The notes below the pieces were generated by a model that was given only the letters and a program-made list of their open reading frames with translations, searched no databases and was not told the origin of the DNA. DNA of 64,000 nucleotides from Acinetobacter populi (GTDB lineage Bacteria; Pseudomonadota; Gammaproteobacteria; Pseudomonadales; Moraxellaceae). Shown in pieces: positions 35,964 to 45,334 of this stretch (the first letter of the stretch is position 1; each line of letters begins with the position of its first letter). The translations under genes were made by a program, and so were the position numbers. The stretch is from positions 1,099,160-1,163,159 of the forward strand of contig NZ_NEXX01000001.1 in assembly GCF_002174125.1 (NCBI RefSeq), given 5' to 3'.

Positions 35964-37259
35964 ATGCAGCAAATCTACACACCAGAAGAAAAGCGCAAAC
36001 GGATTTTTGGAATTGTAGGTGCAGCTTCAGGAAACCTTGTAGAGTGGTTTGATTTTTATATTTACGCTGTATTTGCGATTTATTTTCAACACGCTTTAAC
36101 GGCCCCGGATATGGATGATACAACACAAGCCATTTATGTCTGGGGTGTGTTTGCAGCAAGTTTCTTTATGCGACCTATCGGTAGCTGGCTCTTTGGTCGC
36201 ATTGCCGATAAATATGGCCGTAAACGCTCTATGGTCATTTCTATCACATTGATGGCATTGAGTTCGTTTCTGTTTGCTGCTTTGCCAACCTATGCTCAGG
36301 TAGGTATGCTTGCACCTTTCTTACTTTTATTTGTACGTTTACTACAAGGTCTTTCTGTTGGTGGCGAATATGGTGCAGTTGCCACCTATATGTCAGAAAT
36401 TGGTTTAAAAGGTCAACGCGGATTTTTTTCTTCCTTCCAATATGTAACCTTAATTGGTGGACAATTACTGGCAAGTTTACTCAGTGTCATTATTTTATTC
36501 TTTATGAGTGAACAACAATTAATGGATGGTGGCTGGCGTATTCCTTTCGTGATCGGTGGCGTTACAGCAATTATTTCTCTTCTGACCCGTCGTAAATTGG
36601 AAGAAACACTCGTTCAAGATGAAACTAAAAGTGAAGACTCCGGCACCATGCGCGCATTATTTCGTGATCACTGGAAATCATTTTTATTGGTCGTAGGTTA
36701 TACAGCAGCAGGTTCCCTGACTTTTTATATCATTACCGTTTATTCCAAAACTTATTTCACCAAAACACTGGGAATGGATGGGCAAACGACAGGAATCATG
36801 ATGACCTGTGCCTTGTTTGTTTATATGATTGCACAGCCATTTTTCGGTTATTTCGCCGATAGAGTGGGTCGAAGAACTGCCATGATGCTATTTGCAGGTT
36901 TGATGGCTATTTTTATTTATCCAGTGATGGTCATTGGGATGAGTAGCTTTGCACACAGCCCTGTCATCATTACCTTGCTCTTAATTTTCTTGATGTTGAT
37001 TCTTAGCTTCTACACTTCAATTAGTGGCTTGGTGAAAGCAGAAATGTTCCCTCCACATGTACGTGCTTTGGGCGTTGGCTTTTCCTATGCAGTAGGAAAT
37101 GCCTTATTCGGTGGTTCAGCACCAGCAGTGGCGTTAAAATTCAAGGAGATGGGTATTGAAAACGACTTCTTTATTTACGTTATTGTAATGCTTATTATCT
37201 GTTTTTTATGTAGTTTAAGTTTACCGAAGAAACCTAAATTCCTTGAACATGAACACTAA
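35964..37259 (+). CDS. MHS-family MFS transporter, alpha-ketoglutarate-permease-like
   Basis: 431 residues (E. coli KgtP 432) with 12 membrane segments. ASGNLVEWFDFYIYAVFAIYF, the loop motif GRIADKYGRKRSM, LLQGLSVGGEYGAVATYMSE and FADRVGRRTAMM are metabolite:H+ symporter signatures. It probably imports 2-oxoglutarate or a related dicarboxylate. It stands next to the rut cluster, which includes a 2-oxoglutarate-dependent oxygenase; a functional link is only a guess. Ends at a bidirectional terminator. Confidence 0.85.
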   Translation: MQQIYTPEEKRKRIFGIVGAASGNLVEWFDFYIYAVFAIYFQHALTAPDMDDTTQAIYVWGVFAASFFMRPIGSWLFGRIADKYGRKRSMVISITLMALSSFLFAALPTYAQVGMLAPFLLLFVRLLQGLSVGGEYGAVATYMSEIGLKGQRGFFSSFQYVTLIGGQLLASLLSVIILFFMSEQQLMDGGWRIPFVIGGVTAIISLLTRRKLEETLVQDETKSEDSGTMRALFRDHWKSFLLVVGYTAAGSLTFYIITVYSKTYFTKTLGMDGQTTGIMMTCALFVYMIAQPFFGYFADRVGRRTAMMLFAGLMAIFIYPVMVIGMSSFAHSPVIITLLLIFLMLILSFYTSISGLVKAEMFPPHVRALGVGFSYAVGNALFGGSAPAVALKFKEMGIENDFFIYVIVMLIICFLCSLSLPKKPKFLEHEH

Positions 37260-37283
37260 ATAAATAATCAATTACAGAAAAAA

Positions 37284-37318
37284 CGTCATCTCTAAATCAT
37301 TTAGAGATGACGCCGATT
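37284..37318. terminator. Bidirectional terminator between MFS and sulfate-binding protein genes
   Basis: CGTCATCTCTAAA (37284-37296) and TTTAGAGATGACG (37300-37312) form a 13-base stem flanked by A- and T-runs. Confidence 0.88.
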
Positions 37319-37321
37319 TTT

Positions 37322-38332
37322 TTACTTACGATCAGCATAAATCTGGTCAAAAATAGCGCCATTTACAAAATGGGTTTGCTGTGCCTTCGCCCAACCACCA
37401 AACACTTGATCAATGGTGAATGTCTGAATTTTCGGGAACTTGCTGGCATATTTTTTCGCTGCAGCAGCATTGCGTGGACGGAAATTATATTTTGCTGCCA
37501 ATTCCTGTCCTTTTGGTGAATAGAGATAATTCAGGTAGCCTGTCGCCAGATTACGATTACCATTTTTATCCACGACCTTATCTACGATTGCCACAGATGG
37601 TTCAGCCAGAATTGAAATTGAAGGATAAATAATCTGATATTTATCTTTATCCGGCCCCTGTGTAGCAAGCAAGGCTTCATTTTCCCATGACAATAAAACA
37701 TCACCAATGCCACGCTCTGCAAATGTGGTTAACGATCCACGGGCGCCCGAATCCAGCACTTTAACATTATGATAAATTTGTTTTACCAATTCGCGTGCTT
37801 TGGCATCATTCCCGCCCGGCTGTTTCAATGCATAACCCCAAGCAGATAAGTAAATCCAGCGTGGTGCACCACCTGTTTTTGGATTTGGCGTGATAATTTC
37901 CACACCATCTTTGGTGAGGTCATTCCAATCTTTAATATTTTTAGGATTGCCTTTACGCACTAGAAAAACAATAGTTGAGGTGTAAGGCGCAGAGTTGTTT
38001 GGAAACTCTTTTTGCCATCCTGGCTGGATTAAACCAACATTGACGATCTCTTCAATATCATTGGCCAATGCCAAAGTCACAACATCGGCCTGTAAACCAT
38101 CAACAACCGCTCGAGCCTGTTTGCCTGAACCGCCATGAGATTGTTTAAAATCCACTTTCTGTCCCGTGCGTTTTTGCCAGAATGTACCAAACTCTTTGTT
38201 GAATTCCTGATAAAATTCCCGTGTCGGATCATACGATACATTTAGAAAATCTTTTGCCAATACGTGGGATGTTGACAGACTGATCGCTAATACCGCCCCA
38301 AACTTAACCAATTTATTTAAATTTATTTTCAT
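37322..38332 (-). CDS. sbp: Periplasmic sulfate-binding protein
   Basis: 336 residues with a signal peptide (ending STSHVLA). [36 protein letters not shown] and the [20 protein letters not shown] block are Sbp/CysP motifs. It delivers sulfate or thiosulfate to the CysTWA importer, whose genes are not in the window. A single-gene unit closed by a shared terminator. Confidence 0.94.
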   Translation of the reverse strand: MKINLNKLVKFGAVLAISLSTSHVLAKDFLNVSYDPTREFYQEFNKEFGTFWQKRTGQKVDFKQSHGGSGKQARAVVDGLQADVVTLALANDIEEIVNVGLIQPGWQKEFPNNSAPYTSTIVFLVRKGNPKNIKDWNDLTKDGVEIITPNPKTGGAPRWIYLSAWGYALKQPGGNDAKARELVKQIYHNVKVLDSGARGSLTTFAERGIGDVLLSWENEALLATQGPDKDKYQIIYPSISILAEPSVAIVDKVVDKNGNRNLATGYLNYLYSPKGQELAAKYNFRPRNAAAAKKYASKFPKIQTFTIDQVFGGWAKAQQTHFVNGAIFDQIYADRK

Positions 38333-38521
38333 TGCTGTTTCACAACATTAGATATGATTTTGGCACTATAATTTTCAAAACAAAATTTTAGAAATATTAT
38401 TATGTGATAAACAATTAACAATGCATTATAAAGCACCTATCTTGATACTTTAACATAAAACGTGATAGAGTTAACAAAATGACATAGGTTAGTTGCAAAT
38501 TGAAATAAATTGCAGCAACTT

Positions 38522-38540
38522 ATTAATGATAATCATTTAT
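38522..38540 (+). promoter_or_regulatory. Fur-box-like sequence before the small secreted protein gene
   Basis: The core AATGATAATCATT matches the Fur consensus exactly; 14 of 19 positions overall. It lies 50 bases before the start codon. Confidence 0.7.
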
Positions 38541-38589
38541 TTTTAGTTTAAATTTTACGCTATTCCAGAATATTACGAGGACGGCAATC

Positions 38590-38928
38590 ATGCGATACAA
38601 GTCGATCATGCTCATCATCAGCTTAAGTTTCGGTGTTGCATCGGTCAGTGATGCCGCCCAGCTACAGACACAAATCAAAGATAAAAAAGATGTGTCAATT
38701 ATCAAAAATGTTGCTGCAACGTCATTAAAACCTGTGGATAAACCAGTTTTTACCCCCAATCAGTCGGTATTAGATCAATTGCTGAAAGAAAATGGGCAAC
38801 AACAGACAACGGCTGTTTCAACTGAAGAAAGTCGTGCTTTGGCTCGATTAAATAATTACTCACCAAATCCATTCACCGTCCAAAACAAAACCATCAGTTC
38901 ATTATTTAAACGCTTGTTTGGTGGTTAG
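38590..38928 (+). CDS. Small secreted protein, possibly iron-regulated
   Basis: 112 residues with a signal peptide (MRYKSIMLIISLSFGVASVSDA), a lysine-rich middle, and a C terminus ending NPFTVQNKTISSLFKRLFGG. No domain recognised and no cysteines in the mature part. ACGAGGACGG precedes the start. The Fur-like box upstream suggests induction by iron limitation. It lies between sbp (divergent) and gltX, apparently as its own unit. Confidence 0.75.
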   Translation: MRYKSIMLIISLSFGVASVSDAAQLQTQIKDKKDVSIIKNVAATSLKPVDKPVFTPNQSVLDQLLKENGQQQTTAVSTEESRALARLNNYSPNPFTVQNKTISSLFKRLFGG

Positions 38929-39191
38929 TCGCATCATGCATTTTTTGCTCAACATGCAAATATGTTGAGCTTATTCAGCTATTTTCAATCACGCAAACCT
39001 CTTGCTAAAAGGTATACATTCAGGCTCTTTAATCCATCGCGCTTTTGTCATTTTTAAATCTCTATTTTATTTTGCCATTCTATTCTTGAAAACGCCCCTT
39101 TTAACTTAGTCAATCCTACGTAACTAGTCTGTAGTGATGCTGGGTTTTTCGCTATAATGTCCTTTATCATCAAATTTTTAGATTTCTAATT

Positions 39192-40703
39192 ATGACCGTC
39201 CGTACTCGTATTGCACCTTCTCCAACAGGTTTCCCGCATGTTGGTACAGCCTATATTGCTTTATTCAACTTATGTTTTGCCAAACAACATGGTGGAGAAT
39301 TTATCTTACGTATCGAAGATACTGACCAACTGCGTTCAACACCTGAATCTGAAAAAATGATTCTGGATTCCCTACGTTGGCTGGGACTCAACTGGGTTGA
39401 AGGTCCGGATATTGGTGGTCCACATGCACCTTATCGCCAGTCTGAGCGTATGGGCATCTATAAGCAATATGCGCTGGAACTGGTGGAAAAAGGTCATGCT
39501 TTCTACTGTTTTGCGACACCTGAAGAACTAGATCAAATGCGTGCAGAACAACAAGCACGTGGTGAAACACCAAAATATGATGGCCGTGGTTTAAAATTAT
39601 CACAAGAAGAAGTCGAACGCCGTCTGGCTGCAGGTGAACCACATGTCATTCGAATGAAGGTACCTGAACAAGGTATTTGTACTGTCAACGACTTACTCCG
39701 TGGCGAAGTTGAGATTCCATGGGCTCAAGTTGATATGCAGGTGTTATTAAAAACCGATGGCTTACCGACTTATCACCTTGCCAATGTGGTAGATGACCAT
39801 TTGATGCAAATTACCCACGTGTTCCGTGGTGAGGAGTGGTTACCTTCTGCACCGAAGCATCAATTACTTTATCAATATTTTGGTTGGGACATGCCGGTGC
39901 TAGGTCATATGCCTTTATTGCGTAATCCGGACAAATCCAAACTCTCCAAACGCAAAAACCCAACTTCGATTAACTACTATCGTGACATTGGTGTGTTACC
40001 TGCTGCCTTGCTAAATTACCTTGGTCGAATGGGCTGGTCTATGCCGGATGAGCGTGAAAAATTTAGTCTGGCCGAAATGATCGAAAACTTCGACATCCAA
40101 CGGGTATCTTTAGGTGGACCCATTTTTGATATTGATAAATTACACTGGTTAAATGGACAATATTTAAAAGCCATGACACCGGGACAATTACTCGATACGA
40201 TTTTATCTTGGCAAGGTAATCGCGATAAACTTGAAGAAATTGCCGCAGCGATTCAACCTCGTATTAACTTATTATCAGAAGCGGTGAATTGGGCTGGGTT
40301 TTATTTCAACCATATGCCAAGCATTACCGCAGAACAATTTGAAAGTAAAAAACTCTCACAAGAACAAGTGCGTCAGAGCCTGCAATTTGCCATCTGGCGT
40401 CTGGAAAGTTTATTTACCTGGAATAATGACACAGTGAGTCAAACCCTGATGGATCTAGCCAGTCAGATGGAAATTAAACTGCGTGATTTTATGCCGACTT
40501 TCTTTATTGCCATTGCAGGTTCAACCAGTTCAACACCAGTGATGCAATCCATGGTCACCATTGGTCCTGATTTAACCTTTGCCCGTTTACGTCATGCGCT
40601 GGAAATTGTTGGCACCCCCAGCAAAAAAGAAGAAAAATCCTGGCAAAAATTCAATGAGCAATTAAAATTGCCTAAAAATGAATCAGTTGATCATGCGGAA
40701 TAA
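39192..40703 (+). CDS. gltX: Glutamyl-tRNA synthetase
   Basis: 503 residues. Class I signatures are present: the HIGH-like [15 protein letters not shown], and KLSKRKN as KMSKS. It charges tRNA-Glu in the cytoplasm. [16 protein letters not shown] fits the family start at 39192. HIGH reads HVG-T here, as in many GltX proteins. The tRNA-Ala gene follows 70 bases later. Identification is secure. Confidence 0.97.
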   Translation: MTVRTRIAPSPTGFPHVGTAYIALFNLCFAKQHGGEFILRIEDTDQLRSTPESEKMILDSLRWLGLNWVEGPDIGGPHAPYRQSERMGIYKQYALELVEKGHAFYCFATPEELDQMRAEQQARGETPKYDGRGLKLSQEEVERRLAAGEPHVIRMKVPEQGICTVNDLLRGEVEIPWAQVDMQVLLKTDGLPTYHLANVVDDHLMQITHVFRGEEWLPSAPKHQLLYQYFGWDMPVLGHMPLLRNPDKSKLSKRKNPTSINYYRDIGVLPAALLNYLGRMGWSMPDEREKFSLAEMIENFDIQRVSLGGPIFDIDKLHWLNGQYLKAMTPGQLLDTILSWQGNRDKLEEIAAAIQPRINLLSEAVNWAGFYFNHMPSITAEQFESKKLSQEQVRQSLQFAIWRLESLFTWNNDTVSQTLMDLASQMEIKLRDFMPTFFIAIAGSTSSTPVMQSMVTIGPDLTFARLRHALEIVGTPSKKEEKSWQKFNEQLKLPKNESVDHAE

Positions 40704-40773
40704 TTAGACTGAATTGACATCGTCTCGTCATCTGCATAAGATGGCGAGGCAATTTAAATTGATTGCTGAAAAT

Positions 40774-40849
40774 GGGGTCATAGCTCAGTTGGTAGAGCGC
40801 TACAATGGCATTGTAGAGGTCAGCGGTTCGATCCCGCTTGACTCCACCA
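40774..40849 (+). tRNA. tRNA-Ala (anticodon GGC)
   Basis: 76 bases with encoded CCA. The acceptor arm GGGGTCA/TGACTCC, D arm AGCTCAGTTGGTAGAGC, anticodon arm CTACA-ATGGCAT-TGTAG with GGC in the loop, and T arm with GGTTCGATCC are all intact. Its 3' end is the integration site of the element that follows. Confidence 0.95.
40827..40849 (+). repeat. attL: left attachment site in tRNA-Ala
   Basis: 23 bases, TTCGATCCC then GCTTGACTCCACCA, matching 58031-58053 at 20 of 23 positions; the last 14 are identical. Confidence 0.85.
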
Positions 40850-40951
40850 AATCGCAAAAACATGCAATGAATAGCACCGATATAAGGCTTGAATCTAAAG
40901 GATTTAAGCCTTTTTTGTTGCCTTATCCACGACTATCTACCCCTTGCAATC

Positions 40952-41107
40952 GTTGGTATATTGTTGGTATTTTTGTTGGTATGAAATGATACCAACAGAT
41001 TTATACCAACAAATTGAGGGCAAAGCCTTATGTTGACTGATGCGAAGATAAGAAAGATCAAGCCTGATACCAACAAAAAAACGCCCAGTAAATACAGCGA
41101 TACCAAC
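40952..41107. repeat. Seven GTTGGTAT/ATACCAAC elements, candidate integrase arm sites
   Basis: Three direct copies start at 40952, 40963 and 40975; four inverted copies start at 40989, 41003, 41067 and 41100, the last two inside the integrase gene. Two more direct copies lie at the right end (57958, 57970). Confidence 0.7.
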
Positions 41108-42241
41108 GGGCTGCAATTGCATGTTTTCCCCACTGGTCGGATGACCTGGATATATGCCTATCGTTTTCAGAATAAGCAGCGTTCTTTAACACTGGGTAGT
41201 TATCCGGATGTATCACTGGCAGATGCACGCATTAAAGCCACAGAAGCCCGAAAAATACTAAATAATGGTATTGATCCGAACCAAGCCAAGAAAAACAACC
41301 GGATCCAGTTAGACGGTGAAAATAGCTTTAGATATGTGGCACTGGAATGGCACAGCAAAAAAGCCGAAACATGGGCAGTCAGTACCGTTAAAAAAATCCG
41401 TACCCGGTTGGAGAAGGACATATTTCCATATATTGGTGATATGGAGATTAGCACCATTGAGGCCCCTGACCTATTGGCGGTCATTAAGCGTATTGAAGGA
41501 CGTTCACCTGATACGGCCAAACGTGCGTTACAGGAATGTGGGGCAATCTTTCGTTATGGCATGGCACTGGGCAAAAATAAACACGACCCCAGCCAAGCAT
41601 TAACCGGGTTATTACTCCCAATCAAGCAAAACCATTTTGCAGCATTAACCGAACCAGCACAGGTTGGCGGATTGCTTAGGGCAATTGATGGGTTTACAGG
41701 TTCTTTTGTAGTGAAATGTGCCCTACAACTTGCACCACTATTTTTTGTACGGATTGGTGAACTACGCACGGCCAGGTGGAGTGATATAGATTTAGATGCA
41801 GCAGAATGGCGATACTTTATCACCAAGACCAAGCAAAATCATATTGTCCCCTTGTCTACCCAAGCTATAGCCATCCTAAAAGACTTGCAGCAGCTTACAG
41901 GACAATACGAACATGTATTTATTGGTGGACGTGACCCAAAACACCCCATGAGTGATGCAGCAATCAATGCAGCCCTTAGACGTATGGGATTTAGTACAAA
42001 AGATGAGATTACCGGGCATGGCTTTCGTGCCATGGCCAGAACCATATTGCATGAGCAATTAGGCTATGAGCGTGATGTTATCGAACACCAGTTAGCCCAT
42101 GCCGTACCAGATAGTTTAGGCACAGCCTATAACCGTACCAAGTTTTTAAAACAGCGTAGGGAGATGATGCAGCACTGGGCGGATTATTTGAATGATCTAA
42201 AACAGGATGTTATCCCATTCCCTAAAAATAAACGTGCGTAA
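41030..42241 (+). CDS. int: P4-type tyrosine integrase
   Basis: 403 residues. An N-terminal DUF4102 arm-binding domain (MLTDAKIRKIKPDTNKKTPS to about residue 90), a SAM-like core-binding domain (about 97-185) and a C-terminal catalytic domain with Arg246 (IGELR), His330 and Arg333 (HGFRAMAR), His357 (QLAHA) and Tyr367 (TAYNRTKF). It recombines attP with the tRNA 3' end. It lies 181 bases after the tRNA and reads away from it. All catalytic residues are intact. Confidence 0.95.
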   Translation: MLTDAKIRKIKPDTNKKTPSKYSDTNGLQLHVFPTGRMTWIYAYRFQNKQRSLTLGSYPDVSLADARIKATEARKILNNGIDPNQAKKNNRIQLDGENSFRYVALEWHSKKAETWAVSTVKKIRTRLEKDIFPYIGDMEISTIEAPDLLAVIKRIEGRSPDTAKRALQECGAIFRYGMALGKNKHDPSQALTGLLLPIKQNHFAALTEPAQVGGLLRAIDGFTGSFVVKCALQLAPLFFVRIGELRTARWSDIDLDAAEWRYFITKTKQNHIVPLSTQAIAILKDLQQLTGQYEHVFIGGRDPKHPMSDAAINAALRRMGFSTKDEITGHGFRAMARTILHEQLGYERDVIEHQLAHAVPDSLGTAYNRTKFLKQRREMMQHWADYLNDLKQDVIPFPKNKRA

Positions 42242-42401
42242 ATAGCACGACAACTTACGCCACGCTAATACATGCCACGACTAGCCATTACCCCATAAAT
42301 CGATTAAGATTAAATCGTTAAGCCTAGGCTGATCCCCGAACGTGCGTACCCCATCGCATTGGCTTAACTATTTTTGATTGGGTATGCTGTGGGAGGCATG
42401 T

Positions 42402-43394
42402 ATGAAACAAAATCCAATTCCGTACTACACACTAAAACAAGCTGCGAAAATATTAAATAAAAAATTTAATACTGATGCTTATAATAGTAAAACCATTGTA
42501 TCTATGGCATTGATTTATGAGCTAAATTTATATGTTATGTTTTTTGGGCAGTGGTCTATCAGTTGCGATTGCCATGTACCAATTAAACTAACCCATGAAG
42601 AAGATGAGAATAAACAGATCTACAGAGAAATTGTATTGGATATTGAGAACATTATTGAAAATTCTATAAATCATTCTGCTACATTACTGAGACTAGATGA
42701 TTTTGCTCTTGAAAATATAAATGCAATTGGTAAACATAACTTTAACCCAGATTGTGATAGCAGGGGGTTTGATGGTTTTTTAAGAATTTCTGACCTATTT
42801 TGTGATGATGGATTTAATACTATATCTAATATTTTATCGAATCATTATTTTAATTCAGTATCAAGGCTATCTAATGAACAAATTAATGATATTGAAATAC
42901 TTGCAATTTATCCAATGGCTACAGGACTAACAGACTATAATTATTTAAGACCAATAGCAAAGCCATTTTCTTATGATGATGAAGATCAAAATGAAGAATG
43001 TTATAGCTATTACCCATATATACAAACTAAAGATGTGTTAATTACGCATATTCAATTAGAAAAAATACTAAATGGAGAATTAAACAGTAGATGGAGAAAT
43101 AAAGTGACACATGATGAAAATTATCAGCAAACAAGTGACGTAGAACGGCGTGGGGTTAGTATAGCCAAGAGTAACGCAAAATTAGCAGCCAGAACTCTAG
43201 CGCAATACTTGTGGAGTAAAGATACAGATCAAAATACCAAAATCCTTGAGATGGCAAGAATGGTACACAGTGAACTACAAAACACTGAACACCATACCCA
43301 ACTACCAAGTATTGAATCAGTAAAAGAATGGTTAAAACTAGTAGCCCCGGTATATGCAAAACAAGCAGGCAGACCATTAGGAACAAATGATTAA
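42402..43394 (+). CDS. Element-borne protein of unknown function
   Basis: 330 residues starting MKQNPIPYYTLKQAAKIL, chosen because GGGAGG lies five bases before it. The N terminus looks like a helix-turn-helix (TLKQAAKILNKKF). The middle is AT-rich and acidic. The C terminus (residues 255-330) has a KLAARTLAQYLWSKDTDQNT helix and ends AKQAGRPLGTND. I know no function. It forms its own unit, closed by a strong terminator, between int and the alpA operon. AT content exceeds that of neighbours. Confidence 0.75.
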   Translation: MKQNPIPYYTLKQAAKILNKKFNTDAYNSKTIVSMALIYELNLYVMFFGQWSISCDCHVPIKLTHEEDENKQIYREIVLDIENIIENSINHSATLLRLDDFALENINAIGKHNFNPDCDSRGFDGFLRISDLFCDDGFNTISNILSNHYFNSVSRLSNEQINDIEILAIYPMATGLTDYNYLRPIAKPFSYDDEDQNEECYSYYPYIQTKDVLITHIQLEKILNGELNSRWRNKVTHDENYQQTSDVERRGVSIAKSNAKLAARTLAQYLWSKDTDQNTKILEMARMVHSELQNTEHHTQLPSIESVKEWLKLVAPVYAKQAGRPLGTND

Positions 43395-43405
43395 AAAAAC
43401 AACGG

Positions 43406-43441
43406 AAAGTTCTACTTAATGGGGATTAAGTAGAACTTTTT
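43406..43441 (+). terminator. Terminator of the unknown element gene
   Basis: AAAGTTCTACTTAAT (43406-43420), loop GGGG, ATTAAGTAGAACTTT (43425-43439), then T-run. Confidence 0.9.
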
Positions 43442-43526
43442 ATCTATTACATTATAAAAAACAAAAACATACTTCATCTATCAGCCTAGCAACTTCTAGC
43501 AATGGCAATCAATGATAGGTGAATAC

Positions 43527-43811
43527 ATGACATTATTAAATCAAGATCAATTCTTGCGAATCAAAGACCTTGCCAATTTTCCTAAACGTCCTGAACGTAC
43601 CTACACATATAAAGATGGCAAACTCAAAGGCACAGTAAAGCGTATAGGCGCACGACAAGCCAGCAAAGGCATGATCGGCGTATCTGATAAAACAATATGG
43701 CAATGGGTCAAACAAGGTGAATTTCCGGCACCAATCAAGCTAGGCAATATCACAGTCTGGAAACTGTCAGAAGTACAGGCATGGATGCAGTCTAAAGGAC
43801 TGGAGGCATAA
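43527..43811 (+). CDS. AlpA-like excisionase/transcription regulator
   Basis: 94 residues. The C-terminal half (GVSDKTIWQWVKQGEFPAPIK then LGNITVWKLSEVQAWMQSKG) is the AlpA/MerR-like winged-helix motif; an unusual basic insert RTYTYKDGKLKGTVKRIGAR precedes it. AlpA proteins activate integrase genes or aid excision of P4-like elements. AGGTGA supports the start at 43527. First gene of the long operon ending at 51229. Confidence 0.87.
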   Translation: MTLLNQDQFLRIKDLANFPKRPERTYTYKDGKLKGTVKRIGARQASKGMIGVSDKTIWQWVKQGEFPAPIKLGNITVWKLSEVQAWMQSKGLEA

Positions 43812-43813
43812 CC

Positions 43814-44200
43814 ATGAATCTATCCAATGCCAGAAGCCTGATCGATCATTCAGCAGATCGGCTTAAACAGTTGCAACAGGAAGTTTATAGCCGTGACCTT
43901 GTCACCATTCCAGACCATAACGCATTAGGTGAAATCAATAAGTCACTGGTACGTGCGTATGAGCATTTAGACCTTGCTTTTGAAGCATCTACTGGTAAAG
44001 ACAGCGCATATAGCGAACTAATGGAATATACCGAACTGGTACGCAAGCGCATTGCAGCTATTGCCGAGTATATCCGTCCATATCGCCTTAAGAATGAGCA
44101 TGTCAGCGTGTACAGCGTACTTAACCTCATTCATGGGGAGCAGCAGGCATTTAATCATTTAGCCAATCTGATCAATCAGATTAAGGCGGTGCATGTATGA
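43814..44200 (+). CDS. Small helical protein of unknown function
   Basis: 128 residues, mostly helical (SLIDHSADRLKQLQQEVYS, VRKRIAAIAEYIRPYR, FNHLANLINQIKAVHV). No recognised domain. It begins two bases after alpA and overlaps the next gene by four bases, so it belongs to the operon. Likely an accessory regulator or replication helper, but that is a guess. Confidence 0.75.
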   Translation: MNLSNARSLIDHSADRLKQLQQEVYSRDLVTIPDHNALGEINKSLVRAYEHLDLAFEASTGKDSAYSELMEYTELVRKRIAAIAEYIRPYRLKNEHVSVYSVLNLIHGEQQAFNHLANLINQIKAVHV

Positions 44201-44412
44201 ATACCACCCACCAGCAACAAATCTTAGCCCATCTCAAACAGGGCAGCACTCTCTCACAGGCAGAGGCAATCGATCTGTATAAATGCTACCGCCTAAGCAG
44301 TGTGATTAATCGTTTACGCAGCATCGGCCATGACATCGTAACGCATGATGAACCCAATCAAGGTAGTAAAGGGGTCCATGCCCGGTACGAATTAAAAGGA
44401 GTGGATGCATGA
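44197..44412 (+). CDS. Small helix-turn-helix protein
   Basis: 71 residues. ILAHLKQGSTLSQAEAIDLYKCYRLSSVINRLRSIGHDIVTH follows the pattern of the phage helix-turn-helix domain PF14090 (quoted in part: TLSQAEAIDLYKCYRLSS). Likely DNA-binding. ATGA overlaps join it to both neighbours. Confidence 0.82.
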   Translation: MNTTHQQQILAHLKQGSTLSQAEAIDLYKCYRLSSVINRLRSIGHDIVTHDEPNQGSKGVHARYELKGVDA

Positions 44413-44963
44413 ATCAAGTGACCTATTTCGATTTTAAATCCAATGCCGTGCGTATTGCATTTGATTGCAACAATGAGCCGTTATTTTGTCTGGCTGATGT
44501 TTGTAAGGTTTTAAATATCTCCAGATCGTCCGATTTATTACAAGTTCAAAGGGGGTATGTTAAAAACGAAACCCCTAAACGACACGGTGCGTTAGACCCA
44601 TCGGGCGTACATACAATAATTGTTTCGACAAATGGCGGTAAACAGAAATTAATTTTTGTTGATGAGCCTAACCTCTATCGAATCATATTTCGATCCAACA
44701 AACCGGAAGCCTTGAATTTCCAGAACTGGGTATTTGCAGAAGTACTACCCTCAATCAGAAAAACAGGTACCTACAACGCACGCCAAGCAGCCTATGAAGA
44801 ATTAAACCGCTTGTGTATGCAAGAAAAGCTATCTAAGGATAAAGGTACATTTCATAGTCATGGTATGCACCGCCGTAAATATGAAAAGCACCAAAACGCT
44901 GTACGCATTCAAACATGCAAGGTAAATATTCAACTTGGTTTTGAGGGGTTACACAATGATTGA
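44409..44963 (+). CDS. Bro-N domain antirepressor-type protein
   Basis: 184 residues. The N-terminal Bro-N domain is clear: AVRIAFDCNNEPLFCLADVC, VLNISRSSDL and LYRIIFRSNKPEALNFQNWV followed by FAEVLPSIRKTGTY. The C-terminal 60 residues are basic and not assigned. Bro-N proteins act as DNA-binding antirepressors in phages. Joined by ATGA to the preceding gene and overlapping the next by eight bases. Confidence 0.88.
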   Translation: MNQVTYFDFKSNAVRIAFDCNNEPLFCLADVCKVLNISRSSDLLQVQRGYVKNETPKRHGALDPSGVHTIIVSTNGGKQKLIFVDEPNLYRIIFRSNKPEALNFQNWVFAEVLPSIRKTGTYNARQAAYEELNRLCMQEKLSKDKGTFHSHGMHRRKYEKHQNAVRIQTCKVNIQLGFEGLHND

Positions 44964-45324
44964 ACATGTAAACCCTGAGTTTTTTAAGGCCTTTGATCAT
45001 TACAAGGCAATGCTTGCACAGTATGGAAATGACCACCCAATTACAGAGCAGGCATTCCTTTTAACGCTGCATTACACACCTGACCACATCAAAGCAGAGA
45101 TGAATGCAAAGGCCAAGGAAATGAATCTATTGCCACCCGTCAGTGCCTATACCGATGATGGCCAACCCATGTATGACCTAAGAGATATTGCCCGGCACTT
45201 TGGTATTAGTTTTGAAGAAGCAGAGCAAAAACTACTATCCATGCTACACAACCGCCAACAGGTCGGACTATCCAATGACGGCGTTCTGATTAATTCAGAT
45301 ATTAATATCAACCGTGTGCAGTGA
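44956..45324 (+). CDS. Unknown small phage-type protein
   Basis: 122 residues from MIEHVNPEFFKAF, with GAGGGG upstream of the start. The middle (YTDDGQPMYDLRDIARHFGI then SFEEAEQKLLSML) suggests a short DNA-binding helix-turn-helix. No family recognised. Confidence 0.72.
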   Translation: MIEHVNPEFFKAFDHYKAMLAQYGNDHPITEQAFLLTLHYTPDHIKAEMNAKAKEMNLLPPVSAYTDDGQPMYDLRDIARHFGISFEEAEQKLLSMLHNRQQVGLSNDGVLINSDININRVQ

Positions 45325-45334
45325 GGGCTATGCC

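Noticed and set aside
40672..40863. Small open frame on minus across the tRNA-Ala gene
   Set aside because: It is antisense to an intact tRNA and has no ribosome site.
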